From Mayamaea pseudoterrestris (lineage: Eukaryota > Bacillariophyta > Bacillariophyceae > Sellaphorales > Sellaphoraceae): a DNA stretch of 64,000 nt. Where the stretch lies: assembly GCA_027923505.1 (NCBI GenBank), contig BROI01000009.1:806001-870000 (forward strand), written 5' to 3'. The position numbers were made by a program, and so were the translations under genes. Positions 9,605 to 19,320 of the stretch are shown in pieces. The notes beneath the pieces were generated by a model. The model was not told where the DNA came from, searched no databases, and worked only from the letters and a program-made list of their open reading frames with translations. Positions within the stretch are counted from its first letter, which is position 1. The number at the start of each line of letters is the position of its first letter.

Positions 9605-12600
9605 TCAAGATGATGCCGTGTTAAACACAGCTGAAGTTTCCAAAATGGCCGCTACCGCTGGCTTGCGAAAAAATTCAAGAAGCGGGCGAAGTTTCTCGCG
9701 CGTCCAAGTTCCAGTTGGGTCTGGAAGCACAATGTGGTGGCGTGGACAGTCTTTTACATCGCACCCGGGGGATCCATGCAGCGCATGGAAAAGGCATAAT
9801 TGTTTTCCTTCAAACACTGGAGCTCGGATTGGGGGAGTGCGGCGACTCAAATGTTGAAAAAGTTTCCGAACTGCGGCACCGGAACAGTCGGTGCCATCAC
9901 GCCAACGTGCCAACGAAGCAGGAGCTTTTAAATACGTACCGGTTGTTTCGCGCTTTTGTGCGGCTGAATTCTGTTGGCTGGCGCCACCTGTTGAGGTTTT
10001 TGGTTGGGTGGACGACTTGTCGTGATGTTTTGCCTTCTCAGGCAGGACGTCCGTGGGGGCTTGCCGTTTAAAAGGCCCAAAATTGGGCAATTCCTTCGCT
10101 GTAAGATTTTCAATGGTAATGCCCCTCATGGTGCTGGATCGCCATGCTGCAAGTGCCTCACTTAAGGGTTCAAAGCCATTGTTGTCTAAAAACATTTTGA
10201 ACGCGCAGACATCGGAGCGTGACTGCTGGGAGTGAAGCAGTACTCGCACACAATGATCATCGGAGTCGAGTGACATGGCCCAGTCAATAACAATGCGCCA
10301 TAAATTGCAGATAGAGTTGATGACAGCAATTGAGCAAGTTAGTTTTCTGTCGGTCGACATGTTGGACCATGTTTCGTGCAGCCGCTGGTTAGCGAGGAGC
10401 TGGATCAGCCAAGCTAGTTGACCAGCGAATGGAGATGCAAGTAGCCAAGGTGAGAGTTCAGGATGTACCTCGCGCAGTGCTGGGAATCGAACTTGGTTTG
10501 TGAAGTGGATATGGAAAAACCATGCGATATTCTTCGTCAGTTGCGCTAATTTGGCGCAGTCCAAGCCATCCTGTGTGAAGCGGTGCCCAGTTTTTTGGAC
10601 CGTTTGAATGAAGCTCCATGGGCTGATATAGGAATCAAAGGTGCAGGTTGGATCATCGCCTGCAAAGAAAAGGCCTGATTGCAGTGCTTTTATGTTATCA
10701 GGTGTGGAGAAGAAGTCGTTGTTGGCAAAGCTCGGTCGCGCGTAAGATTCCATTGTGGAGTTTTGAGCGGCGCGAAGTTCGTTGCTGAAATGGTTTGTCA
10801 CGTGGCCTGGAATTTTCGACTCGAGTACGTTTAAAGTGTACTTTTTTGACACGTAGCCTGGGATGAGAACTTGCCAATCTGGGAAACGATGTCCTTTACT
10901 GTCGTCTCGTGGACCCATGTGAAATCTTGGATCGACAGCAATGGCTCCAAAATGAGCAGCCAGGACAATAGCGTTGGAGAGTCCATCCTCCACGTAGGCT
11001 TGGCGATTAAATCGGTCGGGTTGCGAAGAAGTGGCCGGAAAGAGAAAATCAATGTTGCGAGAGAGCATCTTTGTGCCCATTGTAAAATATGGCAACAACT
11101 GGGTGTGTGGTTGCTCGTATGGCAGCAGAAACGTTGAGTTTGAAGTTGTTGTAACTGTATTGCGCGCAGGTAATTTAAATGACATTCGCGGTGGCGAGTG
11201 CTGTGCCGGTTTTGTGCCAAGATAGTCCACCGACTTGTCGTCAGTGTAGGCCTCGTATTCGATGTCCATGTAGCCAAGCTTCTGTTGCGCGCTATAGTCA
11301 AACAGCGCCTTCCTCTTGCGGCGCGAATCGGGTGGTGAAGGTGGATTTTTTGACATTGCAGCGCGTGATTGTTCATCTTCCGCCACAGTGGGCGCCCGGT
11401 TTGGTGTTGCTACTGTATGCGAGAAGCCCATGGCCGCTAGAATATCCAATGCTGCTGGAGCCGGTTGGCTATCTTGTTTTGCAGCAGATGACGGAGATTG
11501 CGCATCTGAAATTTTGTCTTTTAATTCGATGCGCAGCGAAGCAATAAAATCGTCGGAAGATTCCGCCGGCAGGTCGACACTTGCAAACCGATTCCAATGG
11601 GGCAGCAAATTTTGGCGAAGGAAAGGAATATGAAAGTTTTCAATCCACAACTTTGCCTTGGGATTGACGAGCAATGGCAAATGGATTGTGTCCATGAGAT
11701 ACTCTTTATTCCACTCAGCAATGTCGGGTGACTGCTGGAGAATGGCCATTCCTTTTTGCTCATAAAGCGTTAGCTTGTTTCCCCACTGTTTTGTGAGTGA
11801 ATGCCGGAGGTAATCCCACATCCAACTGAAGCGGATCTTTGTTTCCGGATGGAGAATGGCAAGGTGCGAGTCCAATGATTGCTCAAGTTTCCAACTCTCC
11901 CAGGACTCGTGCAATTGTGCCATGAACAAAGTGTCAAGCTTCATGGCCGCCGCCTGGGTGGCGCATGCTGCAAGAAAAGTATCCAAAATTGGATTATCAA
12001 TCATCCAAGCGTAGGCCTCGTCTGGTAGCTCCGTGAACTCCATGCAGAATGCCTTGAGGAGCGCTCCAGTGTGGCAGCGCAAGTGATCGAAAGGGACCCC
12101 AAGTGGGATGCCGTGATGGCCTTTTGGTATGAACAGCGCACGTTGCTGCACAAGCGTGCGCAGGTCGGGCATATTTTCCGTTGTCACAGGACGCTTCGTT
12201 GTCACAATCGCGAAAGGTTTGTCGCCAGAAGTGAAAGTGGGAGGCGTTGGTCCCAGAAAATACTTGCCAGCAGGGTGATCCTTTGGAATGTCCTCTTTGT
12301 GGACCAGGAAGCAAGCTGGCTGGGTCAATTTTAAGCCATTGGCAAAGACCAAGGCGTCGTGCAGTACTTCGGAATGCCGAGTCGCAGGAGCAGTCACCAA
12401 AGTGGCGCGCGTGTTTCTTGTCAAAATTGACACAACTGGGTTGACGCTGGATGGAGCCGCGACGTTCAGTGGCTGCAAGTGAGACCAAGCTTCCAACAAG
12501 AAGGAAGGTTCCTTGGCTCCGGCAGATGTATCCAATGCGTCCAAAGTGGCTTGGTTTGTTTGAAGTAAAAAGGCATTGCCGTTGGCAGTACCAGAGGGCG

Positions 12601-13090
12601 CCGCAGAGCAAATCAAAGCGTGATTGGCGTCGAGCACTTGCCCTGGAATCGAAAAGCTCGAGAGAGTAATCATAGCGCCAACGTTGGCATTGCCCATCAT
12701 TTTGAGCTTGTCAAGTGCGCCGAGGTAAATGTCGCCGGCGTCGTCGTCAGGCTCCTTTGTCTTGACCGACATGCGCTGGTTGAGCGCATAAAACTCCTCC
12801 TTTGTCAACCATTTGTGGAGCACTTTTTCCTTGTCCTTCTCCTTGTCCCAGCTTCCATCAAGCTGGAGCTCCATCGCCTTGGCGCGCTCTCCTTTAGGAG
12901 GAACATTATCCGTTCCAAGCCACGTGGTCGGCAAGGCAATCTCCTCCGGCCATGAAAGGGCCACAGGAGCGCCCCCGAACTCAGCTAGGGAAGGAAAACG
13001 AAGACGAATGAGCATGATGATGATGATGAGGAAAGAAAGCGGTTTGAAGCTACAGGCAAGAAACAAAAACGGAGATGCTATTGCTAACAA
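9605..13090 (-). CDS. Element part: gag-like protein
   Basis: 1161-codon frame whose start lies inside the A1 repeat. Gag identity is inferred from position and from a Cys/His cluster near the C-terminus (HGSPGCDVKDCPRHH). No enzymatic motif was recognised. Confidence 0.7.
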   Translation of the reverse strand: MLAIASPFLFLACSFKPLSFLIIIIMLIRLRFPSLAEFGGAPVALSWPEEIALPTTWLGTDNVPPKGERAKAMELQLDGSWDKEKDKEKVLHKWLTKEEFYALNQRMSVKTKEPDDDAGDIYLGALDKLKMMGNANVGAMITLSSFSIPGQVLDANHALICSAAPSGTANGNAFLLQTNQATLDALDTSAGAKEPSFLLEAWSHLQPLNVAAPSSVNPVVSILTRNTRATLVTAPATRHSEVLHDALVFANGLKLTQPACFLVHKEDIPKDHPAGKYFLGPTPPTFTSGDKPFAIVTTKRPVTTENMPDLRTLVQQRALFIPKGHHGIPLGVPFDHLRCHTGALLKAFCMEFTELPDEAYAWMIDNPILDTFLAACATQAAAMKLDTLFMAQLHESWESWKLEQSLDSHLAILHPETKIRFSWMWDYLRHSLTKQWGNKLTLYEQKGMAILQQSPDIAEWNKEYLMDTIHLPLLVNPKAKLWIENFHIPFLRQNLLPHWNRFASVDLPAESSDDFIASLRIELKDKISDAQSPSSAAKQDSQPAPAALDILAAMGFSHTVATPNRAPTVAEDEQSRAAMSKNPPSPPDSRRKRKALFDYSAQQKLGYMDIEYEAYTDDKSVDYLGTKPAQHSPPRMSFKLPARNTVTTTSNSTFLLPYEQPHTQLLPYFTMGTKMLSRNIDFLFPATSSQPDRFNRQAYVEDGLSNAIVLAAHFGAIAVDPRFHMGPRDDSKGHRFPDWQVLIPGYVSKKYTLNVLESKIPGHVTNHFSNELRAAQNSTMESYARPSFANNDFFSTPDNIKALQSGLFFAGDDPTCTFDSYISPWSFIQTVQKTGHRFTQDGLDCAKLAQLTKNIAWFFHIHFTNQVRFPALREVHPELSPWLLASPFAGQLAWLIQLLANQRLHETWSNMSTDRKLTCSIAVINSICNLWRIVIDWAMSLDSDDHCVRVLLHSQQSRSDVCAFKMFLDNNGFEPLSEALAAWRSSTMRGITIENLTAKELPNFGPFKRQAPTDVLPEKAKHHDKSSTQPKTSTGGASQQNSAAQKRETTGTYLKAPASLARWRDGTDCSGAAVRKLFQHLSRRTPPIRAPVFEGKQLCLFHALHGSPGCDVKDCPRHHIVLPDPTGTWTREKLRPLLEFFRKPAVAAILETSAVFNTASS

Positions 13091-13233
13091 GGGTGCAAGA
13101 GCTGTCGCAGCAGCAGTCTCAATGTCCTAGCGGCAATCTCAATGTCATCCAAACTGTGTCTGCTACTGTACCCGTAGGTTTCCTACGGGTAGTCCCTAGG
13201 GCGGGCTCCTCTGTGCATCCGCTCTAAGCCGGA
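13062..13233 (-). repeat. Split direct repeat, unit A1
   Basis: Right-hand end of the element. It repeats the A2 unit (4747-4974) in shorter form, including the acccgtagg-ttt-cctacgggt hairpin. Host sequence resumes at 13234 with gaccgaagcc, which in copy 2 directly follows the left flank. Confidence 0.9.
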
Positions 13234-13372
13234 GACCGAAGCCGAGCGAACGCCAGCGAACAGTCAATAAAGAATCGAAGCCCTTTCTAGTTGAAGTTAG
13301 ACTGCAAGCCAGATTAAACATCTCACAAAACTTTCGATCGCGCCGATTAATCCATCGCCCATCATCCCCACC

Positions 13373-14038
13373 ATGATCTGCTCGTCAATAAAGCGAGCGT
13401 CAGAACTTAACAACCATGGCATTAACTTGCTTGTCGCAGGGCATTCACAAGAGGCAATGAATACTTTTCAGAGTGCGTTGTCAGGTATCAAGGAGATTGT
13501 AAGCGATCAAGATCCAAGCCTCCATTCCGACACATCAATGAGCGTCGCCCCTACCCAAAGATTTATCAGCGAGAGCCCTTTGATTCTACATACACTACAT
13601 ACGGATCAGTCATTTGTTTACAATCGACCCTTGGTGATTGACGAGATTGTGTCGATTGACGATCTCGATTCTACCTTGGCACTACTGAGCGCCGCCATTC
13701 TTTTCAATCTCGCCTTGGTGTGCCATCAAATTGGACGAGAAGGCCAAGAGAAGGCACTCAAGCGCGCATCGGTACTGTACAGAATGAGTTTGCAGCTACT
13801 TCAAAACTGCGAGGCGAATGAATGTACCACTGTCATTTGTCTCCTCGCGCTCAACAATCGAGCGCAGATCCATTATGAGCTCTGCGACTACTCGCAGAGT
13901 GGACATTGTTTAAAGCAAATATCTAAGATCATGCACGACGATGTTCGTTTGCATGAGTCTTTGAACGCAGCAGACCTTGAAGGTCTTTTGCTGAATGTGA
14001 TGCTTCAAGATCCACCATCGGCTGCTCGAGCCGCATGA
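13373..14038 (+). CDS. TPR-like helical repeat protein, copy 1
   Basis: Intronless, 221 aa, with ATG in context caccATGa. The pattern ASELNNHGINLLVAGHSQEA near the N-terminus, then AAILFNLALVCHQIG with ALKRASVLYRMSLQLL and LLALNNRAQIHYEL, has the spacing of tetratricopeptide helices; similar proteins form a large family in diatoms. A scaffold or interaction role is inferred, with no enzymatic motif. The retroelement inserted about 140 bp upstream of this start, so the original distal promoter is displaced. The protein is identical to the one at 37815, which keeps the undisturbed upstream region. Confidence 0.65.
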   Translation: MICSSIKRASELNNHGINLLVAGHSQEAMNTFQSALSGIKEIVSDQDPSLHSDTSMSVAPTQRFISESPLILHTLHTDQSFVYNRPLVIDEIVSIDDLDSTLALLSAAILFNLALVCHQIGREGQEKALKRASVLYRMSLQLLQNCEANECTTVICLLALNNRAQIHYELCDYSQSGHCLKQISKIMHDDVRLHESLNAADLEGLLLNVMLQDPPSAARAA

Positions 14039-14864
14039 TCTCGTTGCTTGCTATCCATTTCACAACAAACCCATCAACTATTCGGTCATATACAACCTGT
14101 ATCTGCTATACGCGCCGCCTGCTAAGTGGCAACTGTTAAAATAAGGTACCAATTTTTGCTAATCTCCATATGAAATTCCGTATTTCTATAATTTGTCACT
14201 GCGCTGGGAATGGCAGGCACATATGCATCATGTATTCATATCTTTTAAGTCTTCAACGACTGGAACAGAAAATCAAATTGAAGGATATATACTTTGACAC
14301 GAGTAAGTTGCGCGGTGCGTCTTTGAGTTAACGTACATATAGCCCATCCAACAGCCCATGACATTGCATTTTGAAGGCGAGTATCTTGCGAAACGGCCTT
14401 GACAACCGCTTCTTTGAAGTTTGGTCGGTTCTTCGCATGCCGATGAACCAACTGCACGTAATATTCGTGACCGCATTGACAGTGAGTAGGATGCGATACA
14501 TCACCGGCACACCATCACCGTAGTTGGCGATGAACCTGGCCCACTTTGGATTGATACCTGCTGTACCATGTATTTCTAAGCATTAAAAGTTTGGTTCCGA
14601 TGCTGAGACCCCATCGACACATTGGAAACTCATTTGCATAATTGCCAAGATGTGCAGCGATTCGTCGGTTTTTTAATCGTAACTGCGAACTTTTACGGTG
14701 CTTGCACTTTTCTTCGTAAACTACGATAGCAAAAGTCGCTCCAGAAACGGTACGACATATCGTACCAGTAGACAGATCCTTTCGCTTGGTGCGACGACGA
14801 CACATCACATCCTTCACCTTTCCCCACTCGTTTGGTTGCTGCGATCAGGTAAATTTCAAGTAGA
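14039..14864. other. Intergenic region, partly deleted in copy 2
   Basis: No gene recognised on either strand. Positions about 14461-15125, which include the right part of this stretch and the 5' end of the next gene, are missing in copy 2, where a copia element stands instead. Confidence 0.6.
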
Positions 14865-15695
14865 ATGTCCTCTGGAGTCGACTACTCCAAATGGGACAAG
14901 TTAGATTATGGATCATCTGACGATGAGGGCAGTGGCAGCGATCAGGGTCAGGCTGAAAGTGATGTTCGTGGTCAGCAACCGCGCGTCACTAGATTCGACC
15001 AGCCCTCCACAATTACCCGAAATGTAGACGGCGAGCTCATTGTGGAAACCCAGCATGACGCAGGGGAAATGGTAGCGTTGACAGAGTCGCTTAAGTACCC
15101 AAAGGAGTCTACCGGTACCGGTAGAGCTGACTCCGCTTTTGCCGATGAGAACCCCACAGACTCCGCCTTGGCGAGCAGTCTGTCGAACGACACTGCTACA
15201 ATACCAAAGACATGGACTGAAAAGGGCTCTTTTGAGATTGTCCAAGGATGCGAAGTTTATTGGAGTCAAGATCGCTACTCTGTAATGATTCGCATCGCGC
15301 TTCCAGAGGAAGGAAAGTGGACCTGCGTCGTCTCAAGTCTGCTGGCATACGCCGATCGATTTGTTGCCGTTGGGAGCGGACCAAAATCATTATTGGAAGT
15401 TTGGCGAGCCGATTTAACAAATTCTGTATTGATGCGGTCGGAAATTGCTTATCCTGTTCATGCTACGGAAGATGACGAAGGGGTAGACTGGTCCATCGAA
15501 CGCATCGGCGTTCAGAGATTTCTGTCAGTCACGTTGAACAAAGCCACGCCAATGGCTGGCATGACGCTTTGGTGGAAGCGTCCACTCTCGGAAATGAAGG
15601 AAATATCGATGGATTGGAGGGAACCATCGTCAACGAGCTTTCAGAAAGTATGGAATGAAGCTCATGCACAATTTTACGACAAGCATCGAAACTAA
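14865..15695 (+). CDS. CS-domain (p23/NudC-like) protein, copy 1
   Basis: Intronless, 276 aa. The N-terminus DYSKWDKLDYGSSDDEG is acidic and resembles the start of CDC37. A low-complexity linker (about 25-110) follows, then a beta-rich domain (about 112-260): KGSFEIVQGCEVYWSQDRYSV ... VDWSIERIG ... LSVTLNKATPMAGM-TLWWKRPL, which recalls CS domains of p23 and NudC co-chaperones, including the W-I...LNK...WW pattern near the end. An Hsp90-linked co-chaperone role is inferred, not shown. ATG at 14865. The second copy (44002-44571) has lost the first 87 residues to a copia-associated deletion, so this is the only full-length copy here. Confidence 0.55.
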   Translation: MSSGVDYSKWDKLDYGSSDDEGSGSDQGQAESDVRGQQPRVTRFDQPSTITRNVDGELIVETQHDAGEMVALTESLKYPKESTGTGRADSAFADENPTDSALASSLSNDTATIPKTWTEKGSFEIVQGCEVYWSQDRYSVMIRIALPEEGKWTCVVSSLLAYADRFVAVGSGPKSLLEVWRADLTNSVLMRSEIAYPVHATEDDEGVDWSIERIGVQRFLSVTLNKATPMAGMTLWWKRPLSEMKEISMDWREPSSTSFQKVWNEAHAQFYDKHRN

Positions 15696-16286
15696 GTAAG
15701 CTGCTTGTAGATTCTCAAGATGTTTGACAAAATCCATCCACAAGGAGGAGTTATAAGCAGGTGCAGTAGTACACCACTTTAATTCTTTTGTATATCACTA
15801 CTATCTGCCGGTAGGAGTTTCAAAAATTCCAAACACAATACAGTACCATGAGCAACTTTGCCAATGCTCACGATCCAAATCGATCCCATCATCATTATTA
15901 CAAGGCAAGGCCACCGTTGAAGCTGCTTTGAGTCGGCGGCATATCCTGAGTCCGACTCCTTAACGTTTCCCACACGAGGAGGCAAATGTTCGTCGGCTCA
16001 ACGTGTGCGAAGTTCCCATTTTTCCACACTACTTGTACCTGTAATAGTGTCGCAGCGTTACATCTTTTGATCGTACCGGTACTTCTGCAGAGCGAGCCTC
16101 GCCTCACAAATTCTGGAAAACGAACAACGTCACCCACAAAATTGAAGGCGAAGACAATTGCCGACGCACTGCACTTCAAACCACATCATCACTTGCATCT
16201 GAGCGCAAATGCCGACTCGTCGGCAGCGCCACAAGATCACAATAACGACGGAAGTCAAGCGAGCACATAGCAGCAGCAATAATAGA
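15696..16286. other. Upstream region of the desaturase, copy 1
   Basis: No gene recognised. It contains CCGGTA motifs near 15806 and 16073. An in-frame ATG at 16209 could extend the desaturase by 26 residues. Copy 2 has a 270-bp insert at the equivalent of about 16020. Confidence 0.55.
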
Positions 16287-17699
16287 ATGATCTTCAGAAC
16301 TTCGGTCGTCCTTGCCCTTGTGGCCGCTCAGACACCCTTGAGCTCCGCGTTTCAGCCGACGCATGTCTCACGACCACATTTCTCACTCACATCACGCCGA
16401 GCCGTCGCAGTGGATGCGGAGACAGGAACGTTTTCCGCGGCTGCACTCACGCAGCAAAGTGTCTCAGCAGAGGCGACTGCTACCGGCGCCATGATGGATT
16501 TGACTGGAATTGCCTTTAGCGGACTCAAGGGACAAGCATTGTCACTTACAGACTTTCCCAAGGCCAATGAACTTCGCGCCGTCATTCCAGCTGAGTGCTT
16601 TGAACCTGAAACCGCCAAGTCTTTGGGTTATCTAAGTGTCTCACTTGCTGAAACGGCCGCATGCTCCGCCATCGGTTTGCAAATGCTCAACGTTCTACCA
16701 CCTGAAAGCATTTTCACATGGCCTATTTGGGCCGCTTACTCGGCCGTCACTGGAACCGTCGCCATGGGTCTCTGGGTTCTTGCCCACGAATGCGGGCATG
16801 GTGCCTTTTCCAAAAACAGGGCCTTACAAGACGCTGTCGGCTTTATGATACACTCCGTCATGCTCGTTCCATATTATTCATGGCAGCGATCCCATGCAGT
16901 GCATCATCAGTACACAAACAATATGGAGCTAGGCGAGACACATGTTCCAGAACCTTACGAAGACGACGGAGCGTTCGCACTGCGGGAGAAGTTTCTCGAT
17001 GTTCTTGGGCGTGAACAAGGCATCAAGGCTTGGGGCGCCTGGCAGAGCTTTCTACATCTCGGCGTTGGATGGCCGGCGTACTTGCTTATTGGTGCCACGG
17101 GTGGACTTGACCGAGGTATGACGAATCACTACTATCCGAACCCATTGACGGAACCAAAACAACCAAAGAAGGAACTTTTCCCCGGAAATTGGAAGGAGAA
17201 GGTCTACCAATCGGATATTGGCATCGCCGCTGTTATTGGAGCCGTCGTCGCTTGGACCGTATGCTGTGGTCCAGCCCAAGTTATGGCTCTTTATGGCGGT
17301 CCTCTTTTGGTGGTCAATGCCTGGCTAGTGACATACACGTGGCTACAACACACGGACGTGGACGTGCCTCATTTTAGCTCGGACAATCATAACTTCGTCA
17401 AAGGCGCCCTTCACACTATCGACCGTCCCTACGATAAGATGGATCCATGGGGCGTCATAGACTTTCTACACCATAAAATTGGAACCACACACGTTGCTCA
17501 CCATTTCGATAGCACCATTCCTCATTACAAGGCTGATGTCGCTACCAAAGCTATAAAAGACAATTTCCCTGAACACTATCTGTATGACCCAACCCCAATC
17601 CCGGAGGCGCTATGGAGAGTCGCCAAGGGATGCAACGTTGTTGAGCAGCGAGGTGACAAGTGGGTCTGGAAAAATAATGGCGTTGAGGATTTGCTTTAG
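16287..17699 (+). CDS. Membrane fatty acid desaturase, omega-6 (delta-12) type, copy 1
   Basis: Intronless, 470 aa from the ATG at 16287. Three histidine boxes that bind the di-iron centre are present: HECGH at 167-171, HAVHH at 203-207 and HVAHH at 402-406, the last in the context HVAHHFDSTIPHY typical of the FAD2/omega-6 and omega-3 group. Hydrophobic segments lie between boxes 2 and 3 as expected. The enzyme should introduce a cis double bond into acyl chains of membrane lipids. The N-terminus MIFRTSVVLALVAAQTPL is signal-peptide-like and followed by SSAFQP, resembling the plastid ASAF context, so plastid delivery is likely. This is why the 16287 start is preferred over the ATG at 16209, which would place a basic stretch before the signal. 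Delta-12 versus omega-3 specificity is not certain. Confidence 0.88.
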   Translation: MIFRTSVVLALVAAQTPLSSAFQPTHVSRPHFSLTSRRAVAVDAETGTFSAAALTQQSVSAEATATGAMMDLTGIAFSGLKGQALSLTDFPKANELRAVIPAECFEPETAKSLGYLSVSLAETAACSAIGLQMLNVLPPESIFTWPIWAAYSAVTGTVAMGLWVLAHECGHGAFSKNRALQDAVGFMIHSVMLVPYYSWQRSHAVHHQYTNNMELGETHVPEPYEDDGAFALREKFLDVLGREQGIKAWGAWQSFLHLGVGWPAYLLIGATGGLDRGMTNHYYPNPLTEPKQPKKELFPGNWKEKVYQSDIGIAAVIGAVVAWTVCCGPAQVMALYGGPLLVVNAWLVTYTWLQHTDVDVPHFSSDNHNFVKGALHTIDRPYDKMDPWGVIDFLHHKIGTTHVAHHFDSTIPHYKADVATKAIKDNFPEHYLYDPTPIPEALWRVAKGCNVVEQRGDKWVWKNNGVEDLL

Positions 17700-18096
17700 A
17701 GGTGCTCATAAGCAATGTAGAGATTAGTTACTTGCATGCAGTTCTCTTTGTAATTATCAACATTTCGACTGGCTTTCTCTTCTGGCACCAGACTACATCA
17801 CATATCAGCACAAGGAAGAGTCTGCTGGAACCCAACAATATTTGCCTCGAAAGTAGATAGAGGTGCAAATTCGCTTAACTCGCAGCGACTCTCGCTCCAT
17901 CTTTTGTCCGTTTCTTCAGGTAAAGAAACGGACACGCAACCGTGTGTTGTGGTCGATGACACACCCACATGCCATAAAACAATTGCAAGAAGAGCTGCTC
18001 TTACACTCTCTGGTCAAGTTATCGTCGCAGAGCACAGAGTATTTGTCTCCGCTCACTTCACACCTTGTTGCTTCGTGAACTCACTCAGCGCTCAGC
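17700..18096. other. Leader and promoter region of the homeobox gene, copy 1
   Basis: No protein gene. It holds a perfect 11-bp hairpin (17906-17933) whose loop contains a splice-donor-like cag|gta, and an acceptor-like ctcag immediately before the homeobox start codon. Confidence 0.55.
17906..17933 (+). promoter_or_regulatory. Hairpin in the homeobox gene leader with donor-like loop
   Basis: Stem gtccgtttctt (17906-17916) pairs perfectly with aagaaacggac (17923-17933) around the six-base loop caggta. The same hairpin is present at 47057-47084 in copy 2. If the loop is a 5' splice site, a leader intron would run from about 17920 to 18095. The function is inferred. Confidence 0.4.
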
Positions 18097-19191
18097 ATGT
18101 CGGTCAATGCGAACATTTTTGACCTCGACTGCCCATCGGAGCATTCAAACTCTCTTGGTTTGATTGTCCATCCTCCGACGACCATTTCTTTTGTTGACGA
18201 TGCGTATACGAACAAGGATCAAGTTACCATCTTGCCTAGCAAAGTCTTTCACTTGAGCAATGGGATCCATCAAGCGTTTCCTGACTCGCAGACGCATTGG
18301 GCAGCATTTTCGGTTCTGGAGTGGCTAGAATCATTGGCTTCAGCCGCCGAGACGTCGGGAGCGTCACCGATTATAGTCAATGGTACTCGATTGAGCGAGC
18401 CTTCCTTCCCGCCGATACCGACTCTGAGCAATGACCCGACCACTCCTCGGTGGACGCATGGAGAACCACAACTAGTAATGACGAAAAACAACCGTTTCAT
18501 GGACATGCAGCAACGTGATCCAGCAGGCTGGTGGGGGCTTCGGCAGCTGGAAGACGCGGCGTCGCTAGTCGAAGACATCGGTCGGTTGGAAAGTGAATAT
18601 CACGCCATCTACGAGCGATTCGAATACACGTTTAATTGCATTGTGCTGCAAGCCGAGACATGTGGTTTCGAAGGTAGGCACTTGCTTGATACTCTTTACA
18701 AAGACACGACGCGGAAACTTTGCGATCTTTTTTTAAATACATCGACATCGCATGTAGGGTCGATCGCTGGAGGTATCCCGAAGGTGATCTCAGCTGAAGG
18801 TTCAGCCAAGAAGAATTTCCCGCGGATCATGACCGCGTGGTTGGTCAGCAACTGGACCAACCCGTACCCGGACGAAGAAGGTCTAGCGGAGTTGGCTTTT
18901 GCGACAGATACTTCAGCGACCGTCGTGGGTAACTGGCTGATTAATGCGCGCACTCGCAAGTGGCGGCCGGCCATTGTCAAGGCCTCCAAGCACATGGATC
19001 GACCAGCGTCCTTGTTGCTGGAAGATTCAATCAACATCTTTTCGAATTGTCCATTGCGCACGCTTGGAGACGAAACAACGTCGTCATCGACGGAATGCAG
19101 TGAGTTTGACAGTGGTCACATGCTATCAATTGCAGATGCGTATTCCATGCCCAATAAGCGCTTGAAGTCGGACTATTTTGGAAATATGTGA
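18097..19191 (+). CDS. TALE/KN-type homeobox protein, copy 1
   Basis: Intronless, 364 aa. The homeodomain lies at about residues 238-295: KKNFPRIMTAWLVSNWTNPYP (helix 1 plus the three-residue TALE loop with PYP), then the recognition helix VVGNWLINARTRKWRP, which contains the W-x-N-A-R core. It should be a nuclear DNA-binding transcription factor; its targets are unknown. The N-terminal 230 residues carry no recognised domain but are conserved between copies. The ATG at 18097 directly follows an acceptor-like ctcag. The copy at 47249 differs by a few residues and one codon in a T/S-rich stretch. Confidence 0.9.
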   Translation: MSVNANIFDLDCPSEHSNSLGLIVHPPTTISFVDDAYTNKDQVTILPSKVFHLSNGIHQAFPDSQTHWAAFSVLEWLESLASAAETSGASPIIVNGTRLSEPSFPPIPTLSNDPTTPRWTHGEPQLVMTKNNRFMDMQQRDPAGWWGLRQLEDAASLVEDIGRLESEYHAIYERFEYTFNCIVLQAETCGFEGRHLLDTLYKDTTRKLCDLFLNTSTSHVGSIAGGIPKVISAEGSAKKNFPRIMTAWLVSNWTNPYPDEEGLAELAFATDTSATVVGNWLINARTRKWRPAIVKASKHMDRPASLLLEDSINIFSNCPLRTLGDETTSSSTECSEFDSGHMLSIADAYSMPNKRLKSDYFGNM

Positions 19192-19320
19192 TAGGCGATG
19201 ACTAATTCAAGTTAATGATAGCATAGTATATGTTTGTAAACGACATAAATGCTGCAATCTTAGACAGCGTGACGCTGACAAACCCATTGTACATTTGCAC
19301 GTATAGAAGCAACATTTCTC

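Larger units (their letters stand above)
4500..13233 (-). mobile_element. Tyrosine-recombinase retroelement (DIRS order, Ngaro/PAT-like with split direct repeats)
   Basis: The limits are exact, because copy 2 holds the empty site at 37675/37676; no target duplication is visible, as usual for this order. On the minus strand the layout is A1 - gag-like frame - RT/RNase H frame - tyrosine recombinase frame - B1-A2-B2, which is the split-direct-repeat plan of Ngaro and PAT elements. There is no LTR integrase or aspartic protease, and no methyltransferase domain was seen. All three frames are open over their full length and the repeat copies are nearly identical, so the element looks whole and young. 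It sits about 140 bp upstream of the TPR-like gene. Confidence 0.9.

Noticed and set aside
14245-14510. Overlapping minus-strand frames of 60-70 codons between the TPR-like and CS-like genes
   Set aside because: Short, mutually overlapping in different frames, no motif, and half of the region is deleted in copy 2.
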